Positions 1-10,412 of a stretch of 37,029 nucleotides of DNA are shown here, piece after piece (position 1 is the first letter of the stretch; each line of letters opens with the position of its first letter). The DNA lies in contig JAUWYL010000011.1 of assembly GCA_030615855.1 (NCBI GenBank), positions 1-37,029 of the forward strand, given 5' to 3'. The DNA is from a bacterium (GTDB lineage Bacteria; UBP18; UBA7526). Below the pieces are notes generated by a model that ran no database searches, had not been told where the DNA came from, and was given only the letters and a program-made list of their open reading frames with translations. A program made the translations under genes and the position numbers.

Positions 1-870
1 CATTTCAACGAAGACCTGAGTCAGGGTCTGTTCCCTCTCATCATGGCCTCCTCCCAATCCAGCAAACCTTTGCCTTCCCACGGCATCTATTTCATCAATG
101 AAGATTATAGAGGGAGCGTTCTTCTTCCCTTGCTGGAATAGGGAACGCACCCTACTGGCTCCCACACCAACGAACATTTCAACGAAGTCTGAACCAGAGA
201 TGCTAAAGAAGGGAACCCCAGCCTCACCAGCCACCGCCTTGGCCAAGAGGGTCTTTCCCGTTCCTGGAGGACCCATTAAGAGTACTCCCTTAGGAATCTT
301 CCCTCCCAGCTTCTGGAACTTCCTGGGATCCTTCAAGAACTCGATGACCTCCTTTAATTCTTCCTTTGCTTCATCACATCCGGCGACATCCTTGAAGGTG
401 ATCTTCGTCTTGGGCTCGGTATGTAACTTGGCCTTCGCCTGACCGAAGGACATGGCCTGGCGACCAGCCCCCTCCACCCGGCGGAAGAGGAAGAACCAGA
501 GAAGACCAAAGATAAATACTATTGGAAGGACATTAATCAAGAGGGACTTCCACATCGTCTGGGCAGGCTTACCCACAATCCTTATTCCCTCGGCCTGCAA
601 GGTCTCAGCGAGCTTCGGATCCTGATAGGGGGTGTAGGTTTTGAACCTCGTCTCATCCCGCAGTCTCCCCTCGATATTATTCTCCATAATGACTACTTCC
701 TGAACCTCTCCTTTATTCACTTTCTCTATAAAAGTAGAGTAGTCAAGAGGGATAATGGGGGAAACTTTTGCCTTCTGGGCCTGATAGAAGAAGGCGATGA
801 TGAGGGCTAATAGAAGCCAGAAGCCGATGGATTTAATGGATTTTGGGAATTTATTTACTTTCTTATTCAC
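1..870 (-). CDS. ftsH: FtsH, membrane AAA+ zinc protease (3' part outside window)
   Basis: N-terminal 290 codons of the ATP-dependent inner-membrane protease that degrades misfolded membrane proteins and regulatory factors. Two membrane segments are visible (about residues 15-30 and 108-128), then the FtsH linker with [10 protein letters not shown], then the AAA+ domain with Walker A GPPGTGKT, Walker [12 protein letters not shown] and the [11 protein letters not shown] stretch. The zinc HEXXH protease domain lies beyond the left edge. I place the start at GTG 870, because GGAGG sits 8 bases before it; the in-frame ATG at 885 has no ribosome binding site ahead of it. It follows hpt by under 50 bases, giving the conserved tilS-hpt-ftsH order. 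The last residues read TQVFVEM where most family members have NQLLVEM, see findings. Confidence 0.95.
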   Translation of the reverse strand, partial: MNKKVNKFPKSIKSIGFWLLLALIIAFFYQAQKAKVSPIIPLDYSTFIEKVNKGEVQEVVIMENNIEGRLRDETRFKTYTPYQDPKLAETLQAEGIRIVGKPAQTMWKSLLINVLPIVFIFGLLWFFLFRRVEGAGRQAMSFGQAKAKLHTEPKTKITFKDVAGCDEAKEELKEVIEFLKDPRKFQKLGGKIPKGVLLMGPPGTGKTLLAKAVAGEAGVPFFSISGSDFVEMFVGVGASRVRSLFQQGKKNAPSIIFIDEIDAVGRQRFAGLGGGHDEREQTLTQVFVEM

Positions 871-889
871 TTTCTTTACCTCCATACAA

Positions 890-918
890 ATAATAGCATA
901 TCTTGCTTAATCCAGCAA
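890..918 (-). promoter_or_regulatory. Possible sigma70-like promoter for ftsH
   Basis: On the minus strand a -35-like TTGCTG (913-918) and a -10 TATTAT (890-895) are separated by 17 bases. The -35 overlaps the end of hpt. The predicted transcription start falls close to the ATG at 885, which fits initiation at the downstream GTG 870. The -35 box matches only 3 of 6 consensus bases, so this is tentative. Confidence 0.35.
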
Positions 919-1467
919 CTATTTCAGTCTCTCCTTTGCCTTATCTGTCAGGGTTGCGATATAGGGAAGATTTCTGTATAACTCCAGATAATCTAATCCA
1001 TAGCCCACCACGAACTCATCGGGAATGGTGAAGCCCACATAGTTTGGCTTCACTTTTACCAGACGGCGGGAGGGCTTATCTAAAAGGGCGCAAATCTTGA
1101 TGCCCTTTGGATTATGGGCCTTCAAGTATCTCTTAAGATAGGAGAAGGTCAACCCAGTATCAACAATATCCTCAACAATTAAAACATGCTTATCCTCAAT
1201 ATCCTCTTTCAGATCCTTGATGATCCTTATTACCCCACTTGATTTGGAGGTTTTTTTGTAGCTGGTGACGAACATAAAGTCTATTGCTGCCGGAACCGTG
1301 ATGTGGCGCACCAGATCCGCCAAGAAGAGCATGGCTCCCCTCATAATGGCCACAATGACCAGTTCCTTTCCTCTATAATCTTTAGATATCTTCCTTCCTA
1401 ATTCTTGGGTCTTCTTCTGAATCGCTTTTTCAGATATTAGAACATCCTTTATGATTTTGGGCTTCAT
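919..1467 (-). CDS. hpt: Hypoxanthine phosphoribosyltransferase
   Basis: Purine salvage enzyme joining hypoxanthine or guanine to PRPP to give IMP or GMP in the cytoplasm. The protein is 182 residues from ATG 1467, the normal length for the family. The PRPP-binding loop VLIVEDIVDTGLT is at about residues 95-107 and the pyrophosphate loop IMRGAML at about 41-47. The start is chosen because GGGAGG lies 4-5 bases ahead; the reading frame stays open upstream to 1527, but that part is repeat-derived and does not match the family. It sits between tilS and ftsH, a very common bacterial arrangement. Confidence 0.95.
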   Translation of the reverse strand: MKPKIIKDVLISEKAIQKKTQELGRKISKDYRGKELVIVAIMRGAMLFLADLVRHITVPAAIDFMFVTSYKKTSKSSGVIRIIKDLKEDIEDKHVLIVEDIVDTGLTFSYLKRYLKAHNPKGIKICALLDKPSRRLVKVKPNYVGFTIPDEFVVGYGLDYLELYRNLPYIATLTDKAKERLK

Positions 1468-1714
1468 CATCCCTCCCTTCGGTCGTAAGTAACAAGTAAA
1501 AAGTAAAAATTTGAAAACAGTTGACAAAAGTCTGAAAACTGTAGGGAAATCTGAAATCAGCCCGCCCCGCTTCGCGGAGCGAGGCCGGGGAAAACTGTTT
1601 TCGGTTTTGCGTTTTCTCTACCGATTTCTGTTTTCCCTCCGGGTCAGGCTCCGCCTCAGAGAGGCTTCTGCCTCGGAGAGAGACCCTCTGGGTCGGAGAC
1701 TAACAACCGACTTC
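1468..1714 (-). repeat. Repeat-rich spacer between tilS and hpt
   Basis: A 247-base gap with no credible gene. It holds a 7-bp tandem array at 1487-1507 (unit AAGTAAM, three copies) and a chain of perfect small palindromes: CCGC-ttc-GCGG (1567-1577), AGGC-tcc-GCCT (1646-1656), GAGGC-ttct-GCCTC (1661-1674) and GACCC-tct-GGGTC (1682-1694). The plus-strand open frame across it is explained by this repeat content. Similar material recurs elsewhere in the window. Confidence 0.7.
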
Positions 1715-3151
1715 CTATTTTGCATTTTTCATTGCTAATTTTGCATTTTGCATTGATCTCTTAACTTCTATCATCAATACTTTCTTTGTTTTATTAGTGA
1801 CTTTCGCCTTATCTGATATGCGATGGCCAATCACCCAGACAATCTCCTTTCCACTAACCAGTAAGGGTATTCTTTCCCTTTCTTTAAGGGGTATCTTCTC
1901 GTCTATGAAGAAGTTCTTTAACTTCTTACTCCCTCTCATACCCAGAGGTTGAAAGCGGTCTCCTGTTTCCCTATTGCGCAAGAAGAGAGGGGCCTTGATT
2001 CTTCCATAATCGAAGTAGGCCCTCTTCTTCAAAGCCTTTTTCAAAGCCCTCGGTCTTTCTTTCAGGATCTTAGTCCGGAAGGAGAGGCCAAGCTCCGGAA
2101 TCTTAGTGATTCCAGGCACCTTTAAAAAATAGTTAAAGGAGGGGGCTCTCTCTTCTTTCTTAAAGCCCAGGGATAGCCTTCTATACTCCTTAGTAATTAG
2201 AATATTTCCTGGTAGATCTAAGGAAGCCCTCCCTCTTGCCTTCAATAGGTCAAGAATATCATCTATATGTGAGAGCTGAATATCGAGTTTATTACCTTTT
2301 ATTAATCCCAAAGATTCTCTTAAGATACGTCTCTGGATGGGAAGGGAAAGGGATGAAAGTTTAATAATGTCTAATGTAATCCCCTCTTTCCTCTTCTTCA
2401 CTATTCGCTTAAGGTGTTGACTAACGATTCTTTCTAGATAGCGATCTTCTTCACCAAGAATTTGAGCGGTACGTATCAATATAGATTTAATATTGGGATT
2501 GTATTTAGTAAGGAGGGGTAAGAGTTTCAACCTTATTCTATTGCGCAGATAGGCGGGCTTTATATTTGAGGCATCGAGCCTGCTTTTAATTCCCTGTTCC
2601 TTTAGATACTCCTCAACCTCTTCTCTGGTGGCCTCAATCAAAGGTCGAATAACTTTAACCTTAGACCCTGGCTTTAGTTCCCTTACTGGAGGAATGCCTC
2701 CCAGACCCTCCCTTCCTGAACCGCGCAGAAGCCTCATAAGAACCGTCTCTGCTTGGTCATCTGCGTTATGGCCCAGGGCAATTTTATTTGCTTTTACTCT
2801 TTTCACTACCCGGGCGAAGAAATCATACCTCGCCCTTCTTGCCCCATCTTCTAGAGAGAGGCCCTCTTCCTTAATGAAAGCCGGGACGTCTCTGGATTCC
2901 ACGATAACGGGCAGGCCCAGTTCTAGAGCCAATTCTTGAACATATTCCGCATCTTTATCCGATTCCTTTCCTCGGAATCCGTGATTGAGATGGGCAAGGG
3001 ATAAAGAGATCTTGAGTCGGGGAGCCAGCTTCTTTAATATATGCAATAGAGCAATGGAGTCTGGGCCTCCCGAGACCCCAACCGCTACTCTATCACCAGG
3101 AGAGAGCATCTCGAATTTCTTTATTGTTTCTCTTACTTTCTCTTTTAACAT
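1715..3151 (-). CDS. tilS: tRNA(Ile)-lysidine synthase TilS
   Basis: Converts the wobble C34 of tRNA-Ile(CAU) to lysidine so that it reads AUA and is charged with isoleucine. The N-type ATP-pyrophosphatase P-loop SGGPDS is at residues 27-32, followed by the HxNHxxR-type segment LAHLNHGFRG and the GHNADDQAETVLMRLLRGSG motif. The C-terminal substrate-binding domain carries RNRETGDRFQPLGM and KKLKNFFIDEKIP. At 478 residues it is full length. Its last dozen residues (SMQNAKLAMKNAK) are encoded by the TTTGCATTTT-type repeat and are probably an accidental extension. It lies 32 bases after a tRNA with a CAT anticodon, possibly its own substrate, and may be read from the tRNA promoter. Confidence 0.94.
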   Translation of the reverse strand: MLKEKVRETIKKFEMLSPGDRVAVGVSGGPDSIALLHILKKLAPRLKISLSLAHLNHGFRGKESDKDAEYVQELALELGLPVIVESRDVPAFIKEEGLSLEDGARRARYDFFARVVKRVKANKIALGHNADDQAETVLMRLLRGSGREGLGGIPPVRELKPGSKVKVIRPLIEATREEVEEYLKEQGIKSRLDASNIKPAYLRNRIRLKLLPLLTKYNPNIKSILIRTAQILGEEDRYLERIVSQHLKRIVKKRKEGITLDIIKLSSLSLPIQRRILRESLGLIKGNKLDIQLSHIDDILDLLKARGRASLDLPGNILITKEYRRLSLGFKKEERAPSFNYFLKVPGITKIPELGLSFRTKILKERPRALKKALKKRAYFDYGRIKAPLFLRNRETGDRFQPLGMRGSKKLKNFFIDEKIPLKERERIPLLVSGKEIVWVIGHRISDKAKVTNKTKKVLMIEVKRSMQNAKLAMKNAK

Positions 3152-3165
3152 TTTCTACAAGAAAG

Positions 3166-3182
3166 GCGACCTTAAAGGTCGC
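3166..3182 (-). terminator. Hairpin between the tRNA 3' end and tilS
   Basis: A perfect stem GCGACCT/AGGTCGC with a 3-base loop begins two bases after the tRNA CCA and is followed on the minus strand by a weak T-rich run (CTTTCTTG). It could be a leaky terminator limiting read-through into tilS or a processing signal. Confidence 0.4.
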
Positions 3183-3183
3183 A

Positions 3184-3260
3184 TGGTGGCGGTGCAGGGA
3201 CTCGAACCCCGGACACGGGGATTATGATTCCCCTGCTCTAACCAGCTGAGCTACACCGCC
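3184..3260 (-). tRNA. tRNA with CAT anticodon (elongator Met or lysidine-type Ile2)
   Basis: A 77-base cloverleaf: acceptor GGCGGTG pairs with CACCGCC, the D arm contains GCTCAGCTGGTTAGAGC, the anticodon stem GGGGA/TCCCC encloses loop ATCATAA (anticodon CAT), the T arm contains GGGGTTCGAGTCCC, and CCA is encoded. CAT occurs in elongator Met, initiator Met and the lysidine-modified Ile2. This is not the initiator, because its 1-72 pair is intact. The A31-U39 pair and the position next to tilS leave Ile2 open; the acceptor resembles elongator Met. A32 is unusual, since a pyrimidine is normal there. Confidence 0.93.
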
Positions 3261-3381
3261 AAATTTTTGATGCAATCAAAAATTTGATTTCGAGTTCCGA
3301 CTTTGTTGGAACGAGAAACCTCAATATTTTCAGGCATCTCACCCTTTTAGGGCTCGATGTCAAATTTTCCTCTGGAAAATT
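3261..3381 (-). repeat. Spacer between the two tRNAs made of consecutive hairpins
   Basis: The 121-base spacer contains a perfect 11-bp stem AAATTTTTGAT with loop gca (3261-3285), an imperfect stem around GTTCC/GGAAC (3294-3314), an imperfect CATC-CCC/GGG-GATG dyad (3335-3359) and a perfect 10-bp stem CAAATTTTCC with loop tct (3361-3383) that overlaps the encoded CCA end of the initiator tRNA. No gene is seen. Confidence 0.6.
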
Positions 3382-3458
3382 TGGTTGCGGGGCCCGGATT
3401 TGAACCGGGGACCTCGAGGTTATGAGCCTCGCGTGGTACCTGACTCCACTACCCCGCT
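3382..3458 (-). tRNA. Initiator tRNA-fMet (CAT)
   Basis: A 77-base tRNA with anticodon loop CTCATAA, T arm CCCGG-TTCAAAT-CCGGG and encoded ACCA. The acceptor aligns with bacterial initiators (GCGGGG with CCCCGC at 2-7/66-71) and position 1 (A) does not pair with position 72 (A), the hallmark of an initiator. Departures from the usual pattern: A1-A72 rather than C1-A72, A29-U41 in place of one of the three G-C pairs above the anticodon loop, and an elongator-like T11-A24 pair. It directly follows a strong promoter. Confidence 0.93.
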
Positions 3459-3467
3459 TTATTACAT

Positions 3468-3496
3468 AATATACCACAGATTAGTTAATTTGTCAA
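3468..3496 (-). promoter_or_regulatory. Strong sigma70-type promoter for the tRNAs and tilS
   Basis: On the minus strand a perfect -35 TTGACA (3491-3496) and a -10 TATATT (3468-3473) are separated by exactly 17 bases, and the initiator tRNA starts 9 bases past the -10. Confidence 0.8.
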
Positions 3497-3499
3497 ATT

Positions 3500-3802
3500 C
3501 TACTTCTCTTCCTCAGAAGAGATGATCTCATAGACGATTTCGCCTTTCTTCACCATTCCCAGCTCTTCTCGAGCAATTTTTTCAATATAGAAGGGGTCCC
3601 CCTCCAGGGCCTTTATCTCCTCCTCCAGCCTCTTGTTCTCCTGAACGAGCCTCTCATTCTCCTCTTCTATTCTTGCCAGTCTCTGACCCACCTTTCTCAG
3701 GTCGAGATATCCAGAGAAAAAGAGATAAGTGAAAAAGAAGGCTAATAAAAGGACGGCTATTAAGATTACTTTAGGGAAACGCTTACCTTTTTTCTCCATC
3801 AT
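3500..3802 (-). CDS. ftsB: FtsB/DivIC-type septum formation protein
   Basis: A 100-residue bitopic membrane protein of the cell division machinery. A short basic N-terminus is followed by one membrane segment (about residues 11-28) and a heptad-rich coiled coil (about 33-66, LARIEEENERLVQENKRLEE). It ends in the family signature around DPFYIEKIAREELGMVKKGEIVY. FtsB and its Gram-positive relative DivIC work with FtsL and FtsQ/DivIB at the septum. Its position just downstream of eno is the arrangement also found in enterobacteria. Two adjacent ATG codons (3802, 3799) can start it and the ribosome binding site is weak for both. Confidence 0.88.
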   Translation of the reverse strand: MMEKKGKRFPKVILIAVLLLAFFFTYLFFSGYLDLRKVGQRLARIEEENERLVQENKRLEEEIKALEGDPFYIEKIAREELGMVKKGEIVYEIISSEEEK

Positions 3803-3899
3803 TTACTCTTCTAACGCCAAGACGCCAAAATTTAAAACAAAAACGCCAAATCATTTCTTGCGCTTTGACGGTTCCAATTTTAGCGTTTTTCAGTTTAAT
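3803..3899 (-). repeat. Spacer between eno and ftsB of diverged GCGTTTT/GGCGT words
   Basis: This 97-base gap consists of variations on AAAACGCTAAA and GGCGTTTT/GGCGTCTTGGCGTT (minus strand). The last codons of eno (CAA AAA CGC TAA) look like part of it. No gene or terminator hairpin is visible. Confidence 0.5.
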
Positions 3900-6148
<2,249 letters not shown>

Positions 6149-6151
6149 AGT

Positions 6152-7393
6152 TTACTCCTTTAGTTTCTTCTCATATTCTTGAGCGAGCTCCTCAAGTCTT
6201 CCCAACTTCTGGCAGAGTTCGATGAGCCTTCTCTGGGCCTGGTTGACAACCCAATCCTCTTTGACCGTTTCAATAATCCTCTTATACTCAGAGATGGCCT
6301 CATCATACCTCTTGGCCATCTTATAGGTATCTGCCAAGTCAAGAGAGGTGCGGGCAAGAAGCCAGCTCTCTGTGGTTATTTCAAGAACTTTCTTATACTC
6401 CTTGATTGCTTCGCCATACTTCCCCTGTTTCTTATAGATATCAGCCAGGCTCTTGCTATAGCGCTCCCTCTCAGGATCAAGTTCCATGGCCTTCTGGTAA
6501 GCCTCTATTGCCTCATCATACATCCTGTTCTGAGAATAGATGCTTCCTGCCATACTATACACCCAGCCACTCTCTGGTCTTATTCCGATAAGACTATTTA
6601 GAGCAGAGACACCCTCTTCCTTCTTCCCCAGCTTGAAGTAACAACTGGCCAGACTCTGATAATAGGAGGTGCTATTCGGTTTTAGTTCTACTAACCTTTT
6701 GAATTCAGCCAGGGCCTCTTGGTATTTACCCTGGCGCTCATATACCCTGGCCAAGGAATTACGGATCTTCTCATCTGTGGGCTCAATCTTTAAGGCCTTT
6801 TGGTAAATAGAAATGGCCTCTTCATACTTTTTCTGCTTTTCGTATATTTCTCCCAGGAACTTATAGGAACTGATATCCTTTGGCCTCTTCTTAATTCTCT
6901 TCTCATAATCCTGGGCGACCTTGAGTCCTTCCCCGGTTTTTATATAGGTCTCGGCCAATCCCCTCTGGGCCTGAGTAATGACCCACTCCGAGGTAGCAGT
7001 CTCCAGAACCCTCTTATATTCCGTTATTGCTTCCTGATATTTTCTCTGCTTGCTATAGACTTTGGCTAATTCCAGCCTATGGCGCTCTTCTTCAGGTCTA
7101 AGCAGAAGCATCTTTCTATACTCCTCAGCAGCCTTCTCATACATCTTTCTTCTCTTATAGATCTGAGCAAGCTCTTTATGAAGTTCAATATCCTCTGGAG
7201 CAATCTTCAATGCCTTCTCATAGACTTCAATCGCCTTCTCAAACTTCTCCTGCTTCTGGTAGATCTCCCCCAACATCTTGTAGTCCTCTAAGGTCGCCTT
7301 GGGACCTGAAGTTTCTTGTGCCCAGACGATTGCTGAAATGGATAGTACCAGAATTAGAATAATCACCCCAAAAGACTTTCTAAATTGTTTCAT
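6152..7393 (-). CDS. Exported TPR-repeat protein (paralogue 2)
   Basis: 413 residues with a signal peptide of about 25 residues ending IVWAQ, then roughly ten consecutive TPR motifs (for example YKMLGEIYQKQEKFEKAI, IRNSLARVYERQGKYQEAL). It ends in a charged helix LGRLEELAQEYEKKLKE, closely similar to the end of the upstream paralogue. The start overlaps the stop of that gene by four bases (ATGA), indicating translational coupling. Likely periplasmic; specific function unknown. Confidence 0.85.
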   Translation of the reverse strand: MKQFRKSFGVIILILVLSISAIVWAQETSGPKATLEDYKMLGEIYQKQEKFEKAIEVYEKALKIAPEDIELHKELAQIYKRRKMYEKAAEEYRKMLLLRPEEERHRLELAKVYSKQRKYQEAITEYKRVLETATSEWVITQAQRGLAETYIKTGEGLKVAQDYEKRIKKRPKDISSYKFLGEIYEKQKKYEEAISIYQKALKIEPTDEKIRNSLARVYERQGKYQEALAEFKRLVELKPNSTSYYQSLASCYFKLGKKEEGVSALNSLIGIRPESGWVYSMAGSIYSQNRMYDEAIEAYQKAMELDPERERYSKSLADIYKKQGKYGEAIKEYKKVLEITTESWLLARTSLDLADTYKMAKRYDEAISEYKRIIETVKEDWVVNQAQRRLIELCQKLGRLEELAQEYEKKLKE

Positions 7394-9234
7394 CTCATTT
7401 CTCCTTTCTTAACATCCTTCAATTTCTTCTCCAGTTCTTCGGCAAGTTCATCCAGTCTGCCTGCCTTTTCATATAATTCAACCAATTCTCTTCTAGCCCA
7501 CTCTTTGCTCCACTTATTCCCCAATTGTAGGGCCTTCTCGTAGGCTGAGATGGCTTCATTATAGAGTCTACGTTTTTTATATATCCTTCCCACCTGCATA
7601 TAGGAATAAGCATTGTTTGGATTTAACTCTATAATCTTTTGCCAGGTAGCAATGGCTTTCTGTTTTTCTCCCATCTCGAAGTAGGTCTCACCTAATTTCT
7701 GATAGTTTCTGGTATTATTGGGTTCTAAGGTAATCAATTTTTCATAGGAGGGGATGGCTTTATTAAACTTTTTTTCTCCAGAATAGAAAGCACCCAACAG
7801 GCTGTATAATCCACAATTCTCAGAATTCTTGGCCAATAATTCTTTAACCTCTTTAACCGCCTCTTGATACATATTCTGACTCTTGACCATTCTTAGGATC
7901 TTATTCTCTACTCTCCCTACTCCACAGCCACAAGGGCCACAGCCTAGGCCATAACCAAGATTCTTCTCTATAATCTTCAAATAAGTATCGAGAGCCTCAC
8001 TATATCTCCCTTCCTTTTCATATACCTCTCCTAAGCCCAGGTAAGCAGGAGCATAATCAGAATCTAATGCTATGGCATTCTTATATTGGGAGAGGGCTTC
8101 TTTTAGATCACCCTTCTTTCTATAAATCTTTGCTAAATAAGCATAGTTTTTGGCCTTCCCCGGCTCCAGAGCCATAAGGTTCTTCCCTACTCTAATAGCC
8201 TCCTCATACATTCCCTTCTCTTCATAGATCCTGCTCAATAGATAATGGCTCGCTTTATCTTGGGGATTCTCTTTCAGAATTTTCTCATACTCAGTCATTG
8301 CTTTATCTAAGAGGCCCTTTCTCTTATAGAGGGCAATGAGGCGGGAGTAAGGCCATTCCTGTTCGGGAAGGGTCTCCATCGCCTTCTTATAGAAAGTGAT
8401 GGCCTCGTCTATCTGACCTTTTTCCTCATAGATTCGGGCAAGGAACATATAGGCTGAGGCCTTAATCTGAATATCCTTAGACTCTAAAGTAATGACTCTC
8501 TTGAGTTCTTTTATTGCCTCCTCCCATCTACTTTCTTGGTAATAGAGCATACCTAACATAAAATGGGCCCTGATTGCTTTGGGGTTTATCTCAATGGCCT
8601 TCTTTAACTCCGCTATAGCATCCTTTGTATCACCTGGGAAGGCGAACATGGCAAGAGAAGTTCTGGGCGTAGACCATTTCGGTGCCAATTCTATGGCCTT
8701 TCTATATTCCTCATTGGCTTCCTTCTTTTTCCGGGCAAGGTAATAGGTTAGTCCCAATAGATAATGGGCAATAGCGTTATTGGCTGAAGTCTCAATTGCC
8801 CTTTGAAGGTCCTTCATTGCCGGTTCATAATTCCGCTTGCCCATTAATCCTTTCAATCTATTCCCATACTTTTTCTTATATGTTCTTCTCGCTTCTTCAG
8901 TAATTTCTTTACTTTCTATTATATTGCTCAAGAGATGGTAGGGAATGATATTCTCTGGGGATAATTGAATGCTCTTTTGAAACTCAGCCAGGGCCTTGTC
9001 ATACTTTTCCTCCTTCATCAAAACGTATCCCAAGTTGATGCGAAGATAGAGATTATTCGGCTCTAAGGCTACTCCCTTTTTATACTCCTCAATCGCCTGG
9101 CCATACTTACCCTGGTTAAAATAGTTATTTCCTAAATTAAGATACTCTTCTACTTTGCCCTGTGCCCAGACGGTAGAAACGGTAACGGTCAATATTAAAA
9201 CCAATCCAACTATGACTTTCTCTTTTAGATTCAT
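7390..9234 (-). CDS. Exported TPR-repeat protein (paralogue 1)
   Basis: 614 residues from ATG 9234 with a good AAGGAGG site. A signal peptide ends STVWAQ, followed by about fifteen TPR units. Between units, at about residues 429-442, a glycine/cysteine-rich insert GLGCGPCGCGVG interrupts the array; its three cysteines (CxxCxC) are not part of the TPR fold. The C-terminal helix AGRLDELAEELEKKLKD matches that of paralogue 2. It is the first of the three-gene TPR set, about 40 bases after glycerate kinase. Function unknown beyond scaffolding. Confidence 0.85.
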   Translation of the reverse strand: MNLKEKVIVGLVLILTVTVSTVWAQGKVEEYLNLGNNYFNQGKYGQAIEEYKKGVALEPNNLYLRINLGYVLMKEEKYDKALAEFQKSIQLSPENIIPYHLLSNIIESKEITEEARRTYKKKYGNRLKGLMGKRNYEPAMKDLQRAIETSANNAIAHYLLGLTYYLARKKKEANEEYRKAIELAPKWSTPRTSLAMFAFPGDTKDAIAELKKAIEINPKAIRAHFMLGMLYYQESRWEEAIKELKRVITLESKDIQIKASAYMFLARIYEEKGQIDEAITFYKKAMETLPEQEWPYSRLIALYKRKGLLDKAMTEYEKILKENPQDKASHYLLSRIYEEKGMYEEAIRVGKNLMALEPGKAKNYAYLAKIYRKKGDLKEALSQYKNAIALDSDYAPAYLGLGEVYEKEGRYSEALDTYLKIIEKNLGYGLGCGPCGCGVGRVENKILRMVKSQNMYQEAVKEVKELLAKNSENCGLYSLLGAFYSGEKKFNKAIPSYEKLITLEPNNTRNYQKLGETYFEMGEKQKAIATWQKIIELNPNNAYSYMQVGRIYKKRRLYNEAISAYEKALQLGNKWSKEWARRELVELYEKAGRLDELAEELEKKLKDVKKGEMR

Positions 9235-9275
9235 AGAAAGCCTCCTTGATTAGAATTGTATCATAATCCCGAAGA

Positions 9276-10412
9276 TTAGTCTATTCTGATTTTGATTAGT
9301 CTCATCAATTGCTCTGAAGCGTCTGGGATTAGTTGGGAGGATTTTCCTACTGCCTGGGAGCGGGTCATGGGATAAGGGGTGGTGGTCATTATGCCGTCTA
9401 TTCCATGCTTATAGACTACTTCGACGCCTTCGCTTACTTCTCCTACAATGGCTATTACTGGGATATTGTATTTCTTGGCCAATTTTGCTACTCCGATGGG
9501 CGTCTTTCCATAGATTGTCTGAGAATCCATCTTTCCTTCCCCAGTAATGACTAAATCAGCATCTTTTAAGTGCTTTTCTAACCCGACGGTTTCAATGACG
9601 ATATCCACTCCCAATCTTATCTTGGCATTCAAGAAAGCAATCAAGCCTGCGCCTAAACCTCCTGCTGCTCCTGTGCCAGGAATATCTTTGATGTCCTTCT
9701 TCAGATCCCTTTTGATACTTGAGGCATACCTTTTCAGATTCTTTTCTAACCTCTTGACCATGGATGGAGTAGCTCCCTTCTGTGGAGCATAGACCTTGGC
9801 TGCCCCCTTCGGCCCAGTCAGAGGATTATCGACATCAGAGGCTATCAATACTTTTGTCTTTTTAAGCCTTTTATCCAATTTAGAGAGATCAATTTCCTCC
9901 AAATTTTCTAATGCTCCACCTCCGAAATCAATTTCTCCTCCCTTCCTATCCAATAGTCTTGCTCCTAAGGCCTGAGCCATCCCTGCTCCACCGTCTACCG
10001 TGGCGCTTCCTCCGATGCCCACGATAATCTTTCTACATCCCCTGTCTAAGGCAGCCCTTATCAATTCACCTGTTCCATAGGTAGTGGTCAATAAAGGATT
10101 CCTCTTCTTTTTAGGAACGAGGGGAAGGCCAGAGGCAGAGGCCATCTCAATCACCGCAGTCTTTCCATCCCCCAAGATTCCATAAAAGGCCTTTATTTTC
10201 TTTTCTAATGGCCCGGTTACTTCTTTTCTTATTATCCTTCCTTTGGTAGCATCTACTAAAGACTGAACCGTCCCTTCCCCTCCATCAGCCATGGGAACTT
10301 TGACTATTCTTACTTTAGGATAGACTCTTCTTATTCCCTTCTCTATTAGTTTAGCAACTTCTAAAGCGCTTAGATTTCCCTTGAATGAATCAGGGGCAAT
10401 AACAATCTTCAT
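9276..10412 (-). CDS. glxK: Glycerate kinase, GarK/GlxK family
   Basis: Phosphorylates D-glycerate, in this family usually to 2-phosphoglycerate, feeding enolase. The 378-residue protein begins MKIVIAPDSFKGNLSA and continues with PMADGGEGTV, GSATVDGGAGMAQALGA, SDVDNPLTGPKGAAKVYAPQKGA-type and GTGAAGGLGAGL motifs, ending with VITGEGKMDSQT and GKTPIGVAKLAKKY. These are the signatures of the glycerate kinase type 1 fold. The start overlaps the ksgA stop by one base (TAATG), with GGAGG just upstream. The same run of genes contains eno, the next step of the pathway. Confidence 0.93.
   Translation of the reverse strand: MKIVIAPDSFKGNLSALEVAKLIEKGIRRVYPKVRIVKVPMADGGEGTVQSLVDATKGRIIRKEVTGPLEKKIKAFYGILGDGKTAVIEMASASGLPLVPKKKRNPLLTTTYGTGELIRAALDRGCRKIIVGIGGSATVDGGAGMAQALGARLLDRKGGEIDFGGGALENLEEIDLSKLDKRLKKTKVLIASDVDNPLTGPKGAAKVYAPQKGATPSMVKRLEKNLKRYASSIKRDLKKDIKDIPGTGAAGGLGAGLIAFLNAKIRLGVDIVIETVGLEKHLKDADLVITGEGKMDSQTIYGKTPIGVAKLAKKYNIPVIAIVGEVSEGVEVVYKHGIDGIMTTTPYPMTRSQAVGKSSQLIPDASEQLMRLIKIRID

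Noticed and set aside
98-442. Plus-strand open frame opposite ftsH
   Set aside because: Antisense shadow of a highly conserved AAA+ domain; no ribosome binding site and no plausible protein features.
1511-1738. Plus-strand open frame of 75 codons between hpt and tilS
   Set aside because: It is made of the palindromes and repeat words of the spacer, overlaps the tilS end, and has no family resemblance.
3238-3477. Minus-strand open frame across both tRNAs
   Set aside because: It covers the two tRNA genes and their spacer; the tRNAs explain the sequence fully.
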